From Candidatus Pantoea varia (lineage in GTDB: Bacteria > Pseudomonadota > Gammaproteobacteria > Enterobacterales > Enterobacteriaceae), in contig NZ_FOVG01000001.1 of the NCBI RefSeq assembly GCF_900115075.1, forward strand, positions 1,302,001 through 1,366,000: a DNA stretch of 64,000 nucleotides. The letters are read 5' to 3'. The position numbers were made by a program, and so were the translations under genes. The notes beneath the pieces were generated by a model. The model was not told the DNA's origin, did no database searches, and saw only the letters and a list, made by a program, of their open reading frames with translations. This document shows, one piece after another, positions 54,295-64,000 of this stretch; positions within the stretch are counted from its first letter, which is position 1, and each line of letters starts with the position of its first letter.

Positions 54295-55668
54295 GTGCAG
54301 AAGTATTTAACAGAAGCGCGTCAATTGCTGGCCCTTGCGATTCCGGTCATCCTTGCTCAGGTGGCTCAAACCGCAATGGGATTTGTGGATACCATAATGG
54401 CCGGCGCAGTCAGCGCCACGGATATGGCCGCCGTTGCTGTCGGCACCTCTGTCTGGCTTCCGGCCATCCTCTTTGGTCATGGTCTTCTGCTTGCATTGAC
54501 GCCCACCGTTGCGCAACTCAACGGTTCCGGTCGCCGCGAACGCATCGGCGAACAGATCCGCCAGGGATACTGGCTCGCCTTCTTTGTCTCCCTGCTGATT
54601 ATGGTGCTGCTGTGGCATGCCGGTTATCTCATCCGGGCGATGCATGACATCGATCCGGCGCTGGCGCTGAAAGCAGAAGGCTATCTGCATGCTCTGCTGT
54701 TCGGCGCACCTGGCTACCTCTTCTTCCAGGTGCTGCGCAATCAGTGCGAGGGGCTGTCGAAAACCAAACCCGCCATGGTGCTGGGCTTCCTGGGGCTGAT
54801 GTTCAACATCCCGCTTAACTATGTCTTTATCTATGGGCACTTCGGCATGCCTGCCCTGGGCGGTGTCGGCTGCGGCGTGGCAACCGCGTCGGTTTACTGG
54901 GTGATGTTTATCTGCATGCGTCTCTGGGTGCGCCGGATGGGCAGCATGCGCGATATCCGGATGGAGAGCCGCTGGTCACCGCCTTCGCGTCCGATTCTGA
55001 GCCGCCTGATGACGCTGGGATTGCCCGTGGCGCTGGCACTCTTCTTTGAGGTCACGCTGTTCGCCGTTGTCGCCCTGCTGGTCTCGCCACTGGGCATCGT
55101 TAACGTGGCCGGCCACCAGATCGCGCTGAATTTCAGCTCACTGATGTTCGTGTTGCCGCTGTCGCTGGGTGTCGCAACCACCATCCGCGTCGGGTATCGT
55201 CTGGGTCAGGGTTCCACCGAACAGGCCCGGGTTGCAGCCTGGACGGCTCAGGGTGTCGGCATCAGCATGGCAGCGCTGACCGCAATTTTTACCGTCACGT
55301 TCCGTCATCAGATTGCCCTGCTCTACAACGACAATCCCGAGGTGGTGACGCTGGCGGCACAGCTGATGATGCTGGCGGCGATTTATCAGTTCTCAGACTC
55401 GATTCAGGTGATCGGCAGCGGGATCCTGCGCGGCTATAAAGATACGCGATCGATATTCTTTATTACCTTTATCTCTTACTGGCTGCTGGGGCTGCCGGCT
55501 GGCTATCTGCTGGCGCTGACCGACTGGATTGTGCCCCGAATGGGACCGGCGGGCTTCTGGTGCGGCTTTATCATCGGCCTGACCTCAGCTGCTATCATGA
55601 TGCTCTGGCGCATCAGACGGTTACAGCAATCCCCGGCTGAAATCATTCTGACGCGCGCGGCGCGCTAG
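54295..55668 (+). CDS. mdtK: MATE-family multidrug exporter MdtK
   Basis: Cation-coupled multidrug efflux protein of the inner membrane, also called NorM. A GTG at 54295 gives 457 residues, exactly the E. coli length, starting [22 protein letters not shown]; the ATG-initiated frame upstream is less likely. Twelve helices in two MatE repeats; landmarks are [29 protein letters not shown] and [20 protein letters not shown]. In E. coli the tRNA-Val genes follow, as here. Confidence 0.95.
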   Translation: MQKYLTEARQLLALAIPVILAQVAQTAMGFVDTIMAGAVSATDMAAVAVGTSVWLPAILFGHGLLLALTPTVAQLNGSGRRERIGEQIRQGYWLAFFVSLLIMVLLWHAGYLIRAMHDIDPALALKAEGYLHALLFGAPGYLFFQVLRNQCEGLSKTKPAMVLGFLGLMFNIPLNYVFIYGHFGMPALGGVGCGVATASVYWVMFICMRLWVRRMGSMRDIRMESRWSPPSRPILSRLMTLGLPVALALFFEVTLFAVVALLVSPLGIVNVAGHQIALNFSSLMFVLPLSLGVATTIRVGYRLGQGSTEQARVAAWTAQGVGISMAALTAIFTVTFRHQIALLYNDNPEVVTLAAQLMMLAAIYQFSDSIQVIGSGILRGYKDTRSIFFITFISYWLLGLPAGYLLALTDWIVPRMGPAGFWCGFIIGLTSAAIMMLWRIRRLQQSPAEIILTRAAR

Positions 55669-55821
55669 CCAAAAAATGCGGGTCATTCATGGCCCGCAAT
55701 GACGAAAAAAACGACGGTTAGCACAGTTGCTGCTCAGTCACGGCGAAAAAACTATTTTCCCCTTGCCAGGCTTACACGCTGCCGTTAATATTCGTCCCCG
55801 CTGTCGCCCTGACAGCATGTT

Positions 55822-55898
55822 GCGCTCTTAGCTCAGTTGGTTAGAGCACCACCTTGACATGGTGGGGGTCGATGGTTCGAGTCCATTAGAGCGCACCA
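55822..55898 (+). tRNA. tRNA-Val (anticodon GAC), copy 1
   Basis: A 77-base cloverleaf. The acceptor stem GCGCTCT pairs with AGAGCGC, the anticodon loop is CTTGACA with GAC, the T loop is GTTCGAGTC, and CCA is encoded. Identical to copy 3. Confidence 0.97.
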
Positions 55899-55901
55899 AG
55901 T

Positions 55902-55978
55902 GCGTCCGTAGCTCAGTTGGTTAGAGCACCACCTTGACATGGTGGGGGTCGGTGGTTCGAGTCCACTCGGACGCACCA
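55902..55978 (+). tRNA. tRNA-Val (anticodon GAC), copy 2
   Basis: Starts three bases after copy 1. The acceptor stem is GCGTCCG / CGGACGC and the T-stem bases differ from copies 1 and 3, while D arm and anticodon arm are identical. CCA is encoded. Confidence 0.97.
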
Positions 55979-55998
55979 CTATTCAGAAGATTCAAAAT

Positions 55999-56075
55999 GC
56001 GCTCTTAGCTCAGTTGGTTAGAGCACCACCTTGACATGGTGGGGGTCGATGGTTCGAGTCCATTAGAGCGCACCA
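55999..56075 (+). tRNA. tRNA-Val (anticodon GAC), copy 3
   Basis: Identical in all 77 bases to copy 1; 20 bases after copy 2. E. coli has two such genes (valV, valW) at this locus, so one extra copy is present here. Confidence 0.97.
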
Positions 56076-56147
56076 CTTTAAGAATTTCCTCAGTTTGCGC
56101 AACACCACTTTTATTGATCTGCATCGCCTACCCCCTCAGCTTTTTGA

Positions 56148-56205
56148 TTGGTTTTCGCATACTTAGCGTCTATACTGTCCCGCGTTGCTTACTTGAAAGG
56201 TTTCA
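56148..56205 (+). promoter_or_regulatory. Promoter and Cra-like site of pykF
   Basis: TTGGTT (56148-56153) and TATACT (56171-56176) are 17 bases apart. TGAAAGGTTTCA (56194-56205) is a perfect palindrome resembling a Cra (FruR) site and falls just downstream of the expected transcription start, a position suited to repression, as known for E. coli pykF. The leader of about 240 bases from there to pykF holds no other gene. Confidence 0.6.
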
Positions 56206-56419
56206 GCGATCACGTGCATACTGCGATAACTCAAATGATTTGCGCAACAACAGCGTGGTGGTTACCAACCGTAACCGCACAACTTCCCTGCACGCCTGGC
56301 CTTCGTCACCTATTCTTACTCAGTACTGCCCTTTTCAGTCTCAATCAGAAATTTCACTTCGATGCGCTGCCATCGAATTCCGCCCTTATTCATCCATCAC
56401 AACTTACAGAAAATCCGTC

Positions 56420-57832
56420 ATGAAAAAGACTAAAATCGTTTGTACAATCGGCCCGAAAACCGAATCCGAAGAGATGCTGACACAGCTGCTTGAAGCTGGC
56501 ATGAATGTTATGCGTCTTAACTTCTCTCACGGCGACTATGCTGAGCATGGTCAGCGCATCACCAACATGCGTGCCGTCATGCAAAAAACCGGCCGTCAGG
56601 CCGCGATCCTGCTGGATACCAAAGGCCCTGAAATCCGCACCATGAAACTGGAAGGCGGCAACGACGCTGCTCTGAAAGCGGGTCAGACCTTTACCTTTAC
56701 GACCGACCAGAGCGTGATCGGCAACAGCGAGCGCGTTGCGGTCACCTACCCGGGCTTCACTGCTGACCTGAAAATCGGCAACACGGTGCTGGTCGATGAT
56801 GGCCTGATCGGCATGGAAGTGACCGAAGTCACCGAAAACACCGTGGTGTGTAAAGTCCTGAACAATGGCGATCTGGGTGAGAACAAAGGCGTTAACCTGC
56901 CAGGCGTCTCCATCCAGCTGCCTGCGCTGGCTGAAAAAGATAAGCGCGACCTGATCTTTGGTTGTGAGCAGGGCGTGGACTTTGTCGCCGCCTCTTTCAT
57001 CCGTAAACGTTCTGACGTGCTGGAAATTCGTGAGCACCTGAAACAGAACGGCGGCGAGCACATCCAGATCATCTCCAAAATCGAAAACCAGGAAGGCCTG
57101 AACAACTTCGACGAAATCCTCGAAGCCTCAGACGGCATCATGGTTGCGCGTGGCGACCTGGGTGTTGAGATCCCGGTTGAAGAAGTCATTTTCGCGCAGA
57201 AGATGATGATCAAAAAATGTAATAAAGCACGCAAAGTGGTTATCACAGCCACCCAGATGCTTGATTCCATGATCAAGAACCCGCGCCCTACCCGCGCAGA
57301 AGCCGGTGACGTTGCCAACGCCATCCTCGACGGAACTGATGCCGTCATGCTGTCAGGTGAGAGCGCCAAAGGCCGTTATCCGCTGGAGTCGGTCACCATC
57401 ATGGCGACCATCTGTGAGCGTACCGACCGCGTGATGAAGTCCCGCATCGACAGCCAGAGTGATAACCGCAAAATGCGTATCACTGAAGCGGTCTGCCGTG
57501 GTGCTGTTGAGACCGCTGAGAAGCTGGAAGCCCCTCTGATTGTGGTGGCGACTGAAGGCGGTAAGTCGGCTAAAGCTGTACGTAAGTATTTCCCGAACGC
57601 GACCATCCTGGCGCTGACCACCAATCCGACTACGGCACGTCAGCTGATCCTGAGCAAAGGCATTGAGACGCGTCTGGTGACGGAGATCGCTTCAACCGAC
57701 GATTTCTATCGTCTGGGTAAAGAAGCGGCGCTGGAAAGTGGCTATGGTCAGAAAGGTGATGTTGTGGTGCTGGTGTCAGGTGCATTAGTACCAAGCGGAA
57801 CTACCAACACCGCTTCCGTACACGTACTGTAA
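56420..57832 (+). CDS. pykF: Pyruvate kinase I PykF
   Basis: Converts phosphoenolpyruvate and ADP to pyruvate and ATP; fructose-1,6-bisphosphate-activated glycolytic enzyme, tetramer. It has 470 residues, as in E. coli. Recognisable are [61 protein letters not shown] with the catalytic Lys, [12 protein letters not shown], and the allosteric C-terminal domain ending [12 protein letters not shown]. The start at 56420 is fixed by homology; the frame continues upstream without meaning. It is preceded by the tRNA-Val genes. Confidence 0.98.
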   Translation: MKKTKIVCTIGPKTESEEMLTQLLEAGMNVMRLNFSHGDYAEHGQRITNMRAVMQKTGRQAAILLDTKGPEIRTMKLEGGNDAALKAGQTFTFTTDQSVIGNSERVAVTYPGFTADLKIGNTVLVDDGLIGMEVTEVTENTVVCKVLNNGDLGENKGVNLPGVSIQLPALAEKDKRDLIFGCEQGVDFVAASFIRKRSDVLEIREHLKQNGGEHIQIISKIENQEGLNNFDEILEASDGIMVARGDLGVEIPVEEVIFAQKMMIKKCNKARKVVITATQMLDSMIKNPRPTRAEAGDVANAILDGTDAVMLSGESAKGRYPLESVTIMATICERTDRVMKSRIDSQSDNRKMRITEAVCRGAVETAEKLEAPLIVVATEGGKSAKAVRKYFPNATILALTTNPTTARQLILSKGIETRLVTEIASTDDFYRLGKEAALESGYGQKGDVVVLVSGALVPSGTTNTASVHVL

Positions 57833-57854
57833 AACTTTCTTTAACGGTTATTTT

Positions 57855-57882
57855 AAAGCGCCTGAGTCAGGCGCTTTTTTTT
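57855..57882 (+). terminator. Terminator of pykF
   Basis: AAAGCGCC / GGCGCTTT with a seven-base loop, itself partly paired, followed by eight T. Confidence 0.92.
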
Positions 57883-58062
57883 ATTTCTGCTTAAAGCAAA
57901 TGTAAGAAAAATCCAATCGAAAATAACAATCCGATTACGCTTTATATGAAGGTTAATCCGATTAAATCTCTCTGTTTTAGCTAAATTTTTCTATCATGTT
58001 CTGGGATTCGCTGCTTCTTTGAGCGAACGATCAAATTTAAGCATGTTCTCATCAAAAATTTA

Positions 58063-58373
<311 letters not shown>

Positions 58374-58387
58374 GAGTTCTGGTTTAG

Positions 58388-58416
58388 AAATGGCGCCTTT
58401 ATGGCGCCATTTTTTT
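58388..58416 (+). terminator. Terminator of lpp
   Basis: The 10-bp stem AAATGGCGCC / GGCGCCATTT has a five-base loop and is followed by T. Confidence 0.92.
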
Positions 58417-58453
58417 GCCTCAATTCCGTGCCCTTTCAGGCACGCGTATTGCT

Positions 58454-59479
58454 TCAGGGTTGAACCGCTTTGCTTTCAGTCTGTACAACCGGATTCTCCG
58501 CGCCCACAGACGCATTCTCCAGCCCCGCAGGCGGTACGGTATCACTCTGCACCGGCTCTCCACTGCTGACCAGCACAGGCACGCCTGAGCGACGCGTTAA
58601 GCTGGCTTTAATCAGCGCGCTATCACTCTTCTCACTTTTCATGAACTTCTTCAGGTCACTGGTAATCGCAATCGGCATGGTCTGCGGATCGTCTTTGTCG
58701 TTTCGCGACAGCGGCTGATGCACTTCCACATAGCGTTTCCCATCCGGCTCCACCGCGTACTTCACCGGCTGATTGATGATCTGAACACGCGTGCCCTTGG
58801 GTGCGGCGTTAAACAGCGCCTCGATATCCTCTGAACGCAGGCGGATGCAGCCTGAACTGACGCGCATACCGATGCCAAACTTCGCATTGGTGCCGTGGAT
58901 CAGATACTGGCCGGTGCCGCGTGCCAGACGCATGGCAAACTGTCCCATCGGGTTATCCGGTCCGGCTGGCACCACGCCAGGTAGCGTAATGCCCTCTTTA
59001 GCGTAACGCTTGCGGATGTTCGGGGTGGGCGTCCAGGTGGGATTAGGGATTTTCTGGCTGATCTGCGTCACCATGACTGGCGTTGCCGCACCCAGCTGGC
59101 CAATGCCGATGGGATAGACGATGACTTTATCTTCCCCTTTGGGATAGTAGTAGAGGCGAAGCTCGGCGAGATTCACCACAATCCCTTCGCGCGGCGTATC
59201 GGGCAGGATCATCTGTAGCGGTACCGTCAGCTGGGTACCCGCTTTGGGCAGCCAGGGATCGGTACCGGGATTCGCCTCCAGCATGCCCAGCAGGCCGACC
59301 TGGTAGCGGGACGCGATGGATTCGAGTGGTTGTTTATCATCAGGAACCTGAGTCAGGACGTTTTCGCCAATCAGGCGACTGTCTGGCGGTGGCAGCGGAT
59401 ATTCGGTGGCGAACGCGGGTGCAGAGAGCCCAAAGCAGGTCAGCAGCAATGCACCGGCTAAACGTAAAGCAGGTTTCAT
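58454..59479 (-). CDS. ldtE: L,D-transpeptidase LdtE (YnhG)
   Basis: Periplasmic YkuD-fold enzyme that makes 3-3 (mDAP-mDAP) cross-links in peptidoglycan. The 341-residue precursor has a signal peptide ending near APAFA, an N-terminal LysM-like segment (LESIASRYQVGLLGMLEANPG), and the catalytic domain with HGTNAKFGIGMRVSSGCIRL, where the Cys is the nucleophile. The C-terminal 60 residues are variable, and rich in Ser/Val/Pro. It is located between lpp and sufE, as in E. coli. Only 18 bases separate its start from the suf terminator, so its promoter is unclear. Confidence 0.95.
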   Translation of the reverse strand: MKPALRLAGALLLTCFGLSAPAFATEYPLPPPDSRLIGENVLTQVPDDKQPLESIASRYQVGLLGMLEANPGTDPWLPKAGTQLTVPLQMILPDTPREGIVVNLAELRLYYYPKGEDKVIVYPIGIGQLGAATPVMVTQISQKIPNPTWTPTPNIRKRYAKEGITLPGVVPAGPDNPMGQFAMRLARGTGQYLIHGTNAKFGIGMRVSSGCIRLRSEDIEALFNAAPKGTRVQIINQPVKYAVEPDGKRYVEVHQPLSRNDKDDPQTMPIAITSDLKKFMKSEKSDSALIKASLTRRSGVPVLVSSGEPVQSDTVPPAGLENASVGAENPVVQTESKAVQP

Positions 59480-59497
59480 GCAATTTTCTCGTCAGAT

Positions 59498-59524
59498 AAA
59501 AAAACAGACGCCGGATGGCGTCTG
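59498..59524 (-). terminator. Terminator of the suf operon
   Basis: Read on the minus strand, CAGACGCC / GGCGTCTG with loop ATCC is followed by seven T, directly after sufE. Confidence 0.9.
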
Positions 59525-59535
59525 TCGAGTGTAAC

Positions 59536-59952
59536 TTAGCTGAGGTTCTGAGCGGTATGGCGAATAGACCGAATCATCGCCTCCAGCCCCTGTGACCGGG
59601 TGGGCGTCAGGTGCTGCATCAGGGCCAGTTCGCCAAACCAGTGGCGCACATCCAGCGCCAGAATGTCGGCGGGCGGCAGGTTCTGATAAAGACTAATTAC
59701 GATAGCAATCAAGCCTTTAACGATAGCGGCATCGCTGTCGCCTTCAAACGCAATCGAACCATCTTCCTGCGGGGTCATTCTGATCCACACCTGACTCTGA
59801 CAACCCGAAATCACGTTTTCCGGCTGGTGTAAGGTTTCAGAAGATTCCGGAAGCTTTGAACCCAGCTCGATGATGTAGAGGTACTTCTCTTCCCAGTTGG
59901 CGCAACGATTGAAGTTACGAACCAGTTTCTCTTTTTCAGGCAAAGTCGCCAT
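59536..59952 (-). CDS. sufE: Cysteine desulfuration protein SufE
   Basis: Accepts sulfur from SufS as a persulfide on its cysteine and hands it to the SufBCD scaffold. The ATG at 59952 gives 138 residues, the E. coli length, and places the active cysteine at residue 51 ([10 protein letters not shown]), again as in E. coli. Other signs are [21 protein letters not shown] and [18 protein letters not shown]. It is the last gene of the suf operon, 22 bases after sufS. Confidence 0.97.
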   Translation of the reverse strand: MATLPEKEKLVRNFNRCANWEEKYLYIIELGSKLPESSETLHQPENVISGCQSQVWIRMTPQEDGSIAFEGDSDAAIVKGLIAIVISLYQNLPPADILALDVRHWFGELALMQHLTPTRSQGLEAMIRSIRHTAQNLS

Positions 59953-59973
59953 CACTCACTCCGTTAAAACTGT

Positions 59974-61200
59974 TCAGCCGCCCAGCAGACGATGAATGCG
60001 CGTCAGACCAGCAGCCAGGCGATCCACTTCCTCTTCACTGTTGTAGAAGGTGAAGGAGGCACGGCACATCGCCGGAACATTGTAGTGCTGCATCAGCGGC
60101 ATCGCGCAGTGATGTCCCGTGCGGATGGCAATACCATATTGATCCAGGAAGCTGCCGACGTCATAGGCATGGTGTTTGCCCAGATTGAAGGCGATGACAC
60201 CAGCGCGTGACTGCGGGCCATAGATCTGAATATCCGGCACCGTGCCCAGCTTATCGAGCGCGTAGTTCATCAAAGCCGTTTCGCGCTGATGAATGGTATC
60301 CAGTCCCAGCGCCTGCACATAGGCCAGTGCCGCACCAAAACCAATAATGCCGCCGGTATTGGGCGTACCCGCTTCAAAACGCCACGGCGCGCTGTTCCAG
60401 GTGGTGCCGGTGGGCAGCATCACGCGGTCGATCATCGAACCGCCGCCTTCCCACGGTGGCATCTCATCCAGCAGCGCTTTGCGGCCGTAGAGAATACCCA
60501 CGCCGTTCGGGCCATAAAGTTTATGGCTGGAGAAGACGTAGAAGTCACAGCCAATATCCTGCACGTCGACATTGTCATGCATAACCGCCTGCGCGCCATC
60601 CACCAGCGTGATCACGCCAGCGGCTTTGGCCTGGGCCACGATCGCTTTAACCGGGTTAACGGTGCCGAGCACGTTTGAAACGTGCGTGACCGCCAGCAAC
60701 CGCGTGCGGCTATCGATCAGCCCCGCCAGTTGCTCCAGCGCCAGCTCACCGTTGTCATTTAAAGGCAGGACCCGCACTTCTGCGCCGGTGCGCTGGGCCA
60801 GCATCTGCCAGGGAACGATATTGGCGTGATGCTCCATCTCAGTGATGATCAGGTTGTCGCCAGCCTGGAGGTTACTGCTGCCCCAGGTGTTCGCCACCAG
60901 ATTGATGCCTTCGGTAGTGCCTTTGACGAAGACAATCTCTTCCTGTGAATGCGCATTGATAAAACGGGCAGCCTGATCGCGCACGTTCTCCATGTCACTG
61001 GTCGCCTGCTGGCTCAGCGTATGGATGCCACGATGCACGGCCGCATAGCCGTGCTGATAGAAATGACTCTCAGCGTTAATCACCGAGAGTGGACGCTGTG
61101 CGCTGGCCGCACTGTCAAGATAGGCCAGCGGATGACCGTTGACCTCACGCTTCAGGATGGGAAAATCAGCCCTGATGCGTTCGAGATCGAAGTTCATCAT
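59974..61200 (-). CDS. sufS: Cysteine desulfurase SufS
   Basis: Pyridoxal-phosphate enzyme that takes sulfur from cysteine for Fe-S cluster assembly under stress or iron limitation. It has 408 residues. Visible: [32 protein letters not shown], the PLP-lysine in [20 protein letters not shown], and the active cysteine in [14 protein letters not shown]. The ATG overlaps the sufD stop by four bases; a second ATG one codon on is possible. Part of sufBCDSE. Confidence 0.97.
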   Translation of the reverse strand: MMNFDLERIRADFPILKREVNGHPLAYLDSAASAQRPLSVINAESHFYQHGYAAVHRGIHTLSQQATSDMENVRDQAARFINAHSQEEIVFVKGTTEGINLVANTWGSSNLQAGDNLIITEMEHHANIVPWQMLAQRTGAEVRVLPLNDNGELALEQLAGLIDSRTRLLAVTHVSNVLGTVNPVKAIVAQAKAAGVITLVDGAQAVMHDNVDVQDIGCDFYVFSSHKLYGPNGVGILYGRKALLDEMPPWEGGGSMIDRVMLPTGTTWNSAPWRFEAGTPNTGGIIGFGAALAYVQALGLDTIHQRETALMNYALDKLGTVPDIQIYGPQSRAGVIAFNLGKHHAYDVGSFLDQYGIAIRTGHHCAMPLMQHYNVPAMCRASFTFYNSEEEVDRLAAGLTRIHRLLGG

Positions 61201-62477
61201 ATGTCGCCTCCGGGAAAACGTTCAGCAATACGCTGCAGCACGGCCTGACGCATCACTTCATTTTCCAGTGTTTCGGTCAGTTCTGCGGCAAACGCATGGA
61301 TAATCATGGTCTGCGCAGCATCCTGCTCAATACCGCGCGAACGCAGGTAGAACATCTGCTCATCGTCAATGCGACCGATGGTGGCACCATGGCTGCACTT
61401 GACGTCATCCGCATAAATTTCCAGCTGCGGTTTGGTATCGACTTCAGAGAGCTTACCCAGCAACAGGTTGTTGTTGGTCATCTGCCCGTCGGTCTTCAGC
61501 GCATGCTGTGCCACTTTGATATGACCGTTAAACACCGCACGGCCTTTGTCACGCACGATGGTTTTATGCATCTGGCGGCTCATACAGTGGCCTTTGTTGT
61601 GCTCCAGGTAAGTACGGGTATCCGCCACTTCCTGTTTCACCGGCAACACCAGGCTGTTGATTGCCAGCGTGGTATTTTCACCGTTTAGCTGAGTACTGGT
61701 GTTGTGACGTGACAGTCCGGCACCCAGCAGGAAGCTGGTGCTGCTGACCTGGCCATCGTTGCCAATGACCAGATCGTTGTGCGCGAAGTGATAGCTGTTG
61801 CTGCTTTCAAAGGCCAGCTTCGTGTGGGTCAGCTTTGCGTTGTCGCCTACGGCAAAGGTAAAGCGCGTGCCGGTGAAATGGGCGCGCTCATCCAGTGAAA
61901 CGTAGTGCTCAATCACTTCCGCTTCAGCACTCTCTTCCAGTTGCAGGTGATGACGATAGTGAACCGTGTTCATGCCCGTCTGCTGGCCGCTGGTAATATG
62001 CAGCAGGTAGATCGGACGCGCAGCGGATTTACCGCGTGCCAGACGCAGAGTCGTCACCTCTTCTGCCAGACTTTCTGTCAGATGCAGGAAAACTTCCGGC
62101 TGAACCGCAGCAGGCAGCGGACGGCGCTCGGCGGCCACGCTGTGCTGAACCTCAAACAGTTCGACGTCACGGCTACTGAAGGCAGGCTGGAACTGACCGT
62201 CAATATAAACCAGACGGATCGCATTCAGCGGCAGCGACAGAGCCTCAACCTGTTCAGCGCTCAGGGTCTGTGGCGCGTCGGGCAGAACAAACTGCTGAGA
62301 CAGCAGCGTGTCCAGCGGCGTGTACTTCCAGTTTTCATGTTTGCGGGTTGGCAGGCCAACGCGCATCAGTTGCTGCCAGTGCTGCTGAGCCTGCAGAGAA
62401 CGCACGTCGCCACGCGACTCAAACAGGTGATGCCACTGTTGCAGCGCAGAATCACTCTTCGTCGGTAAGCCAGCCAT
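61197..62477 (-). CDS. sufD: Fe-S assembly scaffold protein SufD
   Basis: Partner of SufB and SufC in the SufBC2D cluster scaffold. It has 426 residues with the SufBD right-handed beta-helix core, rich in short strands, and the C-terminal [24 protein letters not shown], the family hallmark. The N-terminal part holds [20 protein letters not shown]. It overlaps sufC by 26 bases and sufS by four, showing a tightly coupled operon. Confidence 0.97.
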   Translation of the reverse strand: MAGLPTKSDSALQQWHHLFESRGDVRSLQAQQHWQQLMRVGLPTRKHENWKYTPLDTLLSQQFVLPDAPQTLSAEQVEALSLPLNAIRLVYIDGQFQPAFSSRDVELFEVQHSVAAERRPLPAAVQPEVFLHLTESLAEEVTTLRLARGKSAARPIYLLHITSGQQTGMNTVHYRHHLQLEESAEAEVIEHYVSLDERAHFTGTRFTFAVGDNAKLTHTKLAFESSNSYHFAHNDLVIGNDGQVSSTSFLLGAGLSRHNTSTQLNGENTTLAINSLVLPVKQEVADTRTYLEHNKGHCMSRQMHKTIVRDKGRAVFNGHIKVAQHALKTDGQMTNNNLLLGKLSEVDTKPQLEIYADDVKCSHGATIGRIDDEQMFYLRSRGIEQDAAQTMIIHAFAAELTETLENEVMRQAVLQRIAERFPGGDI

Positions 62478-63198
62478 AACCTTGCTCCTCCAGCTGTTTC
62501 ACCAGCGAGAAGTCGCCAGATTTCACGATTTTGCCCTGATACAGAACATGAACGAAGTCTGGCTTGATGTAGTCCAGAATACGCTGGTAGTGCGTTACGA
62601 TGATAAAGGCACGCTTCTCGTCGCGCAGGCTGTTCACGCCATTGGCAACGATTTTCAGGGCATCGATATCCAGACCGGAGTCGGTCTCATCCAGGATGCA
62701 GAGTTCCGGCTCCAGCGCCGCCATCTGCAGGATGTCGTTACGTTTCTTCTCACCACCGGAAAAGCCGACGTTCACTGAACGGGTCAGCAGATCTTCCGGC
62801 ATCTTCAGCAGCTGAATTTTCTCTTCAATGAAGTCCTGGAAATCGAAGCGGTCCAGCTCTTCCTGCTGACGATATTTGCGCACCGCGTTGACCGAGGTTT
62901 GCAGGAAAAACTGGTTGCTGACGCCCGGGATCTCTACCGGATACTGGAACGCCATAAAGATGCCTTCACCGGCACGCTCTTCAGGGGCCAGTTCCAGCAG
63001 GTCTTTACCTTTGAAGCTGACCGAACCGCCGGTGACCTGATAATCTTCACGGCCTGCCAGCGTGGCTGACAGCGTACTTTTTCCTGAGCCGTTCGGACCC
63101 ATGATGGCATGCACTTCGCCCGGTTTAATTTCGAGATTCAGGCCACGCAGAATGGCTTTATCTTCAACACTGACCTGCAAATCTTTAATGCTTAACAT
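62452..63198 (-). CDS. sufC: Fe-S assembly ATPase SufC
   Basis: ABC-type ATPase that drives the SufBCD scaffold. It has 248 residues. Walker A is GPNGSGKST (residues 35-43), the signature loop reads VGFSGGEKKRNDILQMA, and Walker B LCILDETDSGLDID. The start ATG at 63198 (MLSIKDLQVSVEDK) lies 42 bases after the sufB stop. It is typically cytosolic and has no membrane partner. Confidence 0.98.
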   Translation of the reverse strand: MLSIKDLQVSVEDKAILRGLNLEIKPGEVHAIMGPNGSGKSTLSATLAGREDYQVTGGSVSFKGKDLLELAPEERAGEGIFMAFQYPVEIPGVSNQFFLQTSVNAVRKYRQQEELDRFDFQDFIEEKIQLLKMPEDLLTRSVNVGFSGGEKKRNDILQMAALEPELCILDETDSGLDIDALKIVANGVNSLRDEKRAFIIVTHYQRILDYIKPDFVHVLYQGKIVKSGDFSLVKQLEEQGYGWLTDEE

Positions 63199-63240
63199 TC
63201 TTATTCCTTCACATTACTTCCGGCAAGGCGTGTGATGGCA

Positions 63241-64000
63241 TCAGCCCACACTGTGCTCAAGGCTGATGGCTAACAATTTCTGGGCTTCCACGGCAAACTC
63301 CAGTGGCAGCTCCGAGAATACGTCTTTACAGAAGCCATTCACGATCATCGAGATCGCATCTTCTTCACTGATACCGCGTTGCAGACAGTAGAACATCTGA
63401 TCTTCGCCGATACGTGATGTCGTGGCTTCATGCTCCAGCTGAGCGGTGTTATTGCGGGTCTCGACATACGGGAAGGTATGTGCGCCGCAATCCGGGCCGA
63501 TCAGCATCGAGTCACACTGGGTAAAGTTACGGGCATTGGTCGCGGTTGGCATGATCTTCACCAGCCCGCGATAGGTATTCTGACTTTTACCGGCCGAGAT
63601 CCCCTTGGAGATAATGGTCGATTTGGTGTTTTTACCAATGTGAATCATCTTGGTGCCGGTATCGGCCTGCTGACGACCGCTGGTCAATGCCACCGAATAG
63701 AATTCGCCCACCGAGTAGTCCCCGCGCAGAATGCAGCTCGGGTATTTCCAGGTGATAGCCGAACCGGTTTCAGACTGCGTCCAGGACATCTTGCTGTGGT
63801 CACCTTCACACAGCGCACGCTTGGTCACGAAGTTAAGGATACCGCCCTCACCTTCGCCGCCAGGGAACCAGTTCTGAACGGTCGAATATTTCACTTCAGC
63901 ATTTTTGTGGATGATCACTTCCACCACGGCCGCGTGCAGCTGATAGGTATCACGCACGGGCGCCGAACAGCCTTCGATGTAGCTCACGTAGCTGTCTTCA
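63241..64000 (-). CDS. sufB: Fe-S assembly scaffold protein SufB, C-terminal part
   Basis: The main scaffold on which the SufBC2D complex builds Fe-S clusters. The window ends inside the gene: the reading frame runs open to base 64,000, so about half of the roughly 495-residue protein is visible. Blocks seen are [56 protein letters not shown], and the C-terminal [21 protein letters not shown], which match SufB and not SufD. The promoter of the operon (normally upstream of sufA, with Fur/IscR/OxyR control) lies beyond the window. Confidence 0.97.
   Translation of the reverse strand, partial: EDSYVSYIEGCSAPVRDTYQLHAAVVEVIIHKNAEVKYSTVQNWFPGGEGEGGILNFVTKRALCEGDHSKMSWTQSETGSAITWKYPSCILRGDYSVGEFYSVALTSGRQQADTGTKMIHIGKNTKSTIISKGISAGKSQNTYRGLVKIMPTATNARNFTQCDSMLIGPDCGAHTFPYVETRNNTAQLEHEATTSRIGEDQMFYCLQRGISEEDAISMIVNGFCKDVFSELPLEFAVEAQKLLAISLEHSVG

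Overview
The window is a stretch of chromosome from an enterobacterium. The order dtpA-gstA-pdxY-tyrS-pdxH-mliC, then anmK-slyB-slyA-ydhIJK-sodC-ydhF-ydhL-nemRA-gloA-rnt, grxD-mepH, ynhF-purR-punR-punC-cfa-ribC-mdtK-tRNA(Val)-pykF-lpp-ldtE-sufESDCB, is the Escherichia coli backbone read through this part of the map. The accessory genes (UV endonuclease, Mn-catalase, TreZ/TreY/TreX, BLUF photoreceptor) and moderately high GC point to a plant- or environment-associated relative, most likely Pantoea or another Erwiniaceae. The genus is an inference, because no rRNA or marker tree is available here.

Layout. Positions 1-4914 are backbone: the end of dtpA, gstA, and the vitamin B6/tyrosyl-tRNA cluster pdxY-tyrS-pdxH, with mliC. 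Positions about 5,000-35,260 lie between mliC and anmK, which are neighbours in E. coli, so this is a block of about 30 kb specific to this lineage. It carries small unknown proteins and lipoproteins, umuDC under a LexA box, an AriR/YmgB-like connector protein with a structured RNA in front of it, a manganese catalase with a short-chain dehydrogenase, a UvsE-type UV endonuclease, zinT under a Zur box, katE, a chemoreceptor, a YbdG-type mechanosensitive channel, the treZ-treY-treX trehalose operon, a TetR/MFS pair with an obvious operator, an acetyltransferase and a BLUF-EAL photoreceptor. No transposase, integrase or phage structural gene is visible. Positions 35,271-64,000 return to the backbone.

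Taken together, the block reads as a surface-survival module: light sensing (BLUF), UV damage repair and tolerance (UvsE, UmuDC), peroxide removal (KatE, KatN), osmotic and desiccation protection (trehalose from glycogen-like glucans, mechanosensitive channel) and metal supply (ZinT). Unlike E. coli BluF, the BLUF protein keeps every signature residue of an active EAL phosphodiesterase. The backbone part lacks lhr, sodB and ydhP, which E. coli has at the corresponding places, while the 29-residue YnhF is kept. The strongest candidates for something undescribed are the structured RNA or leader at 10,970-11,090, the intact BLUF-EAL protein, and several very small genes, including a 46-residue exported protein.
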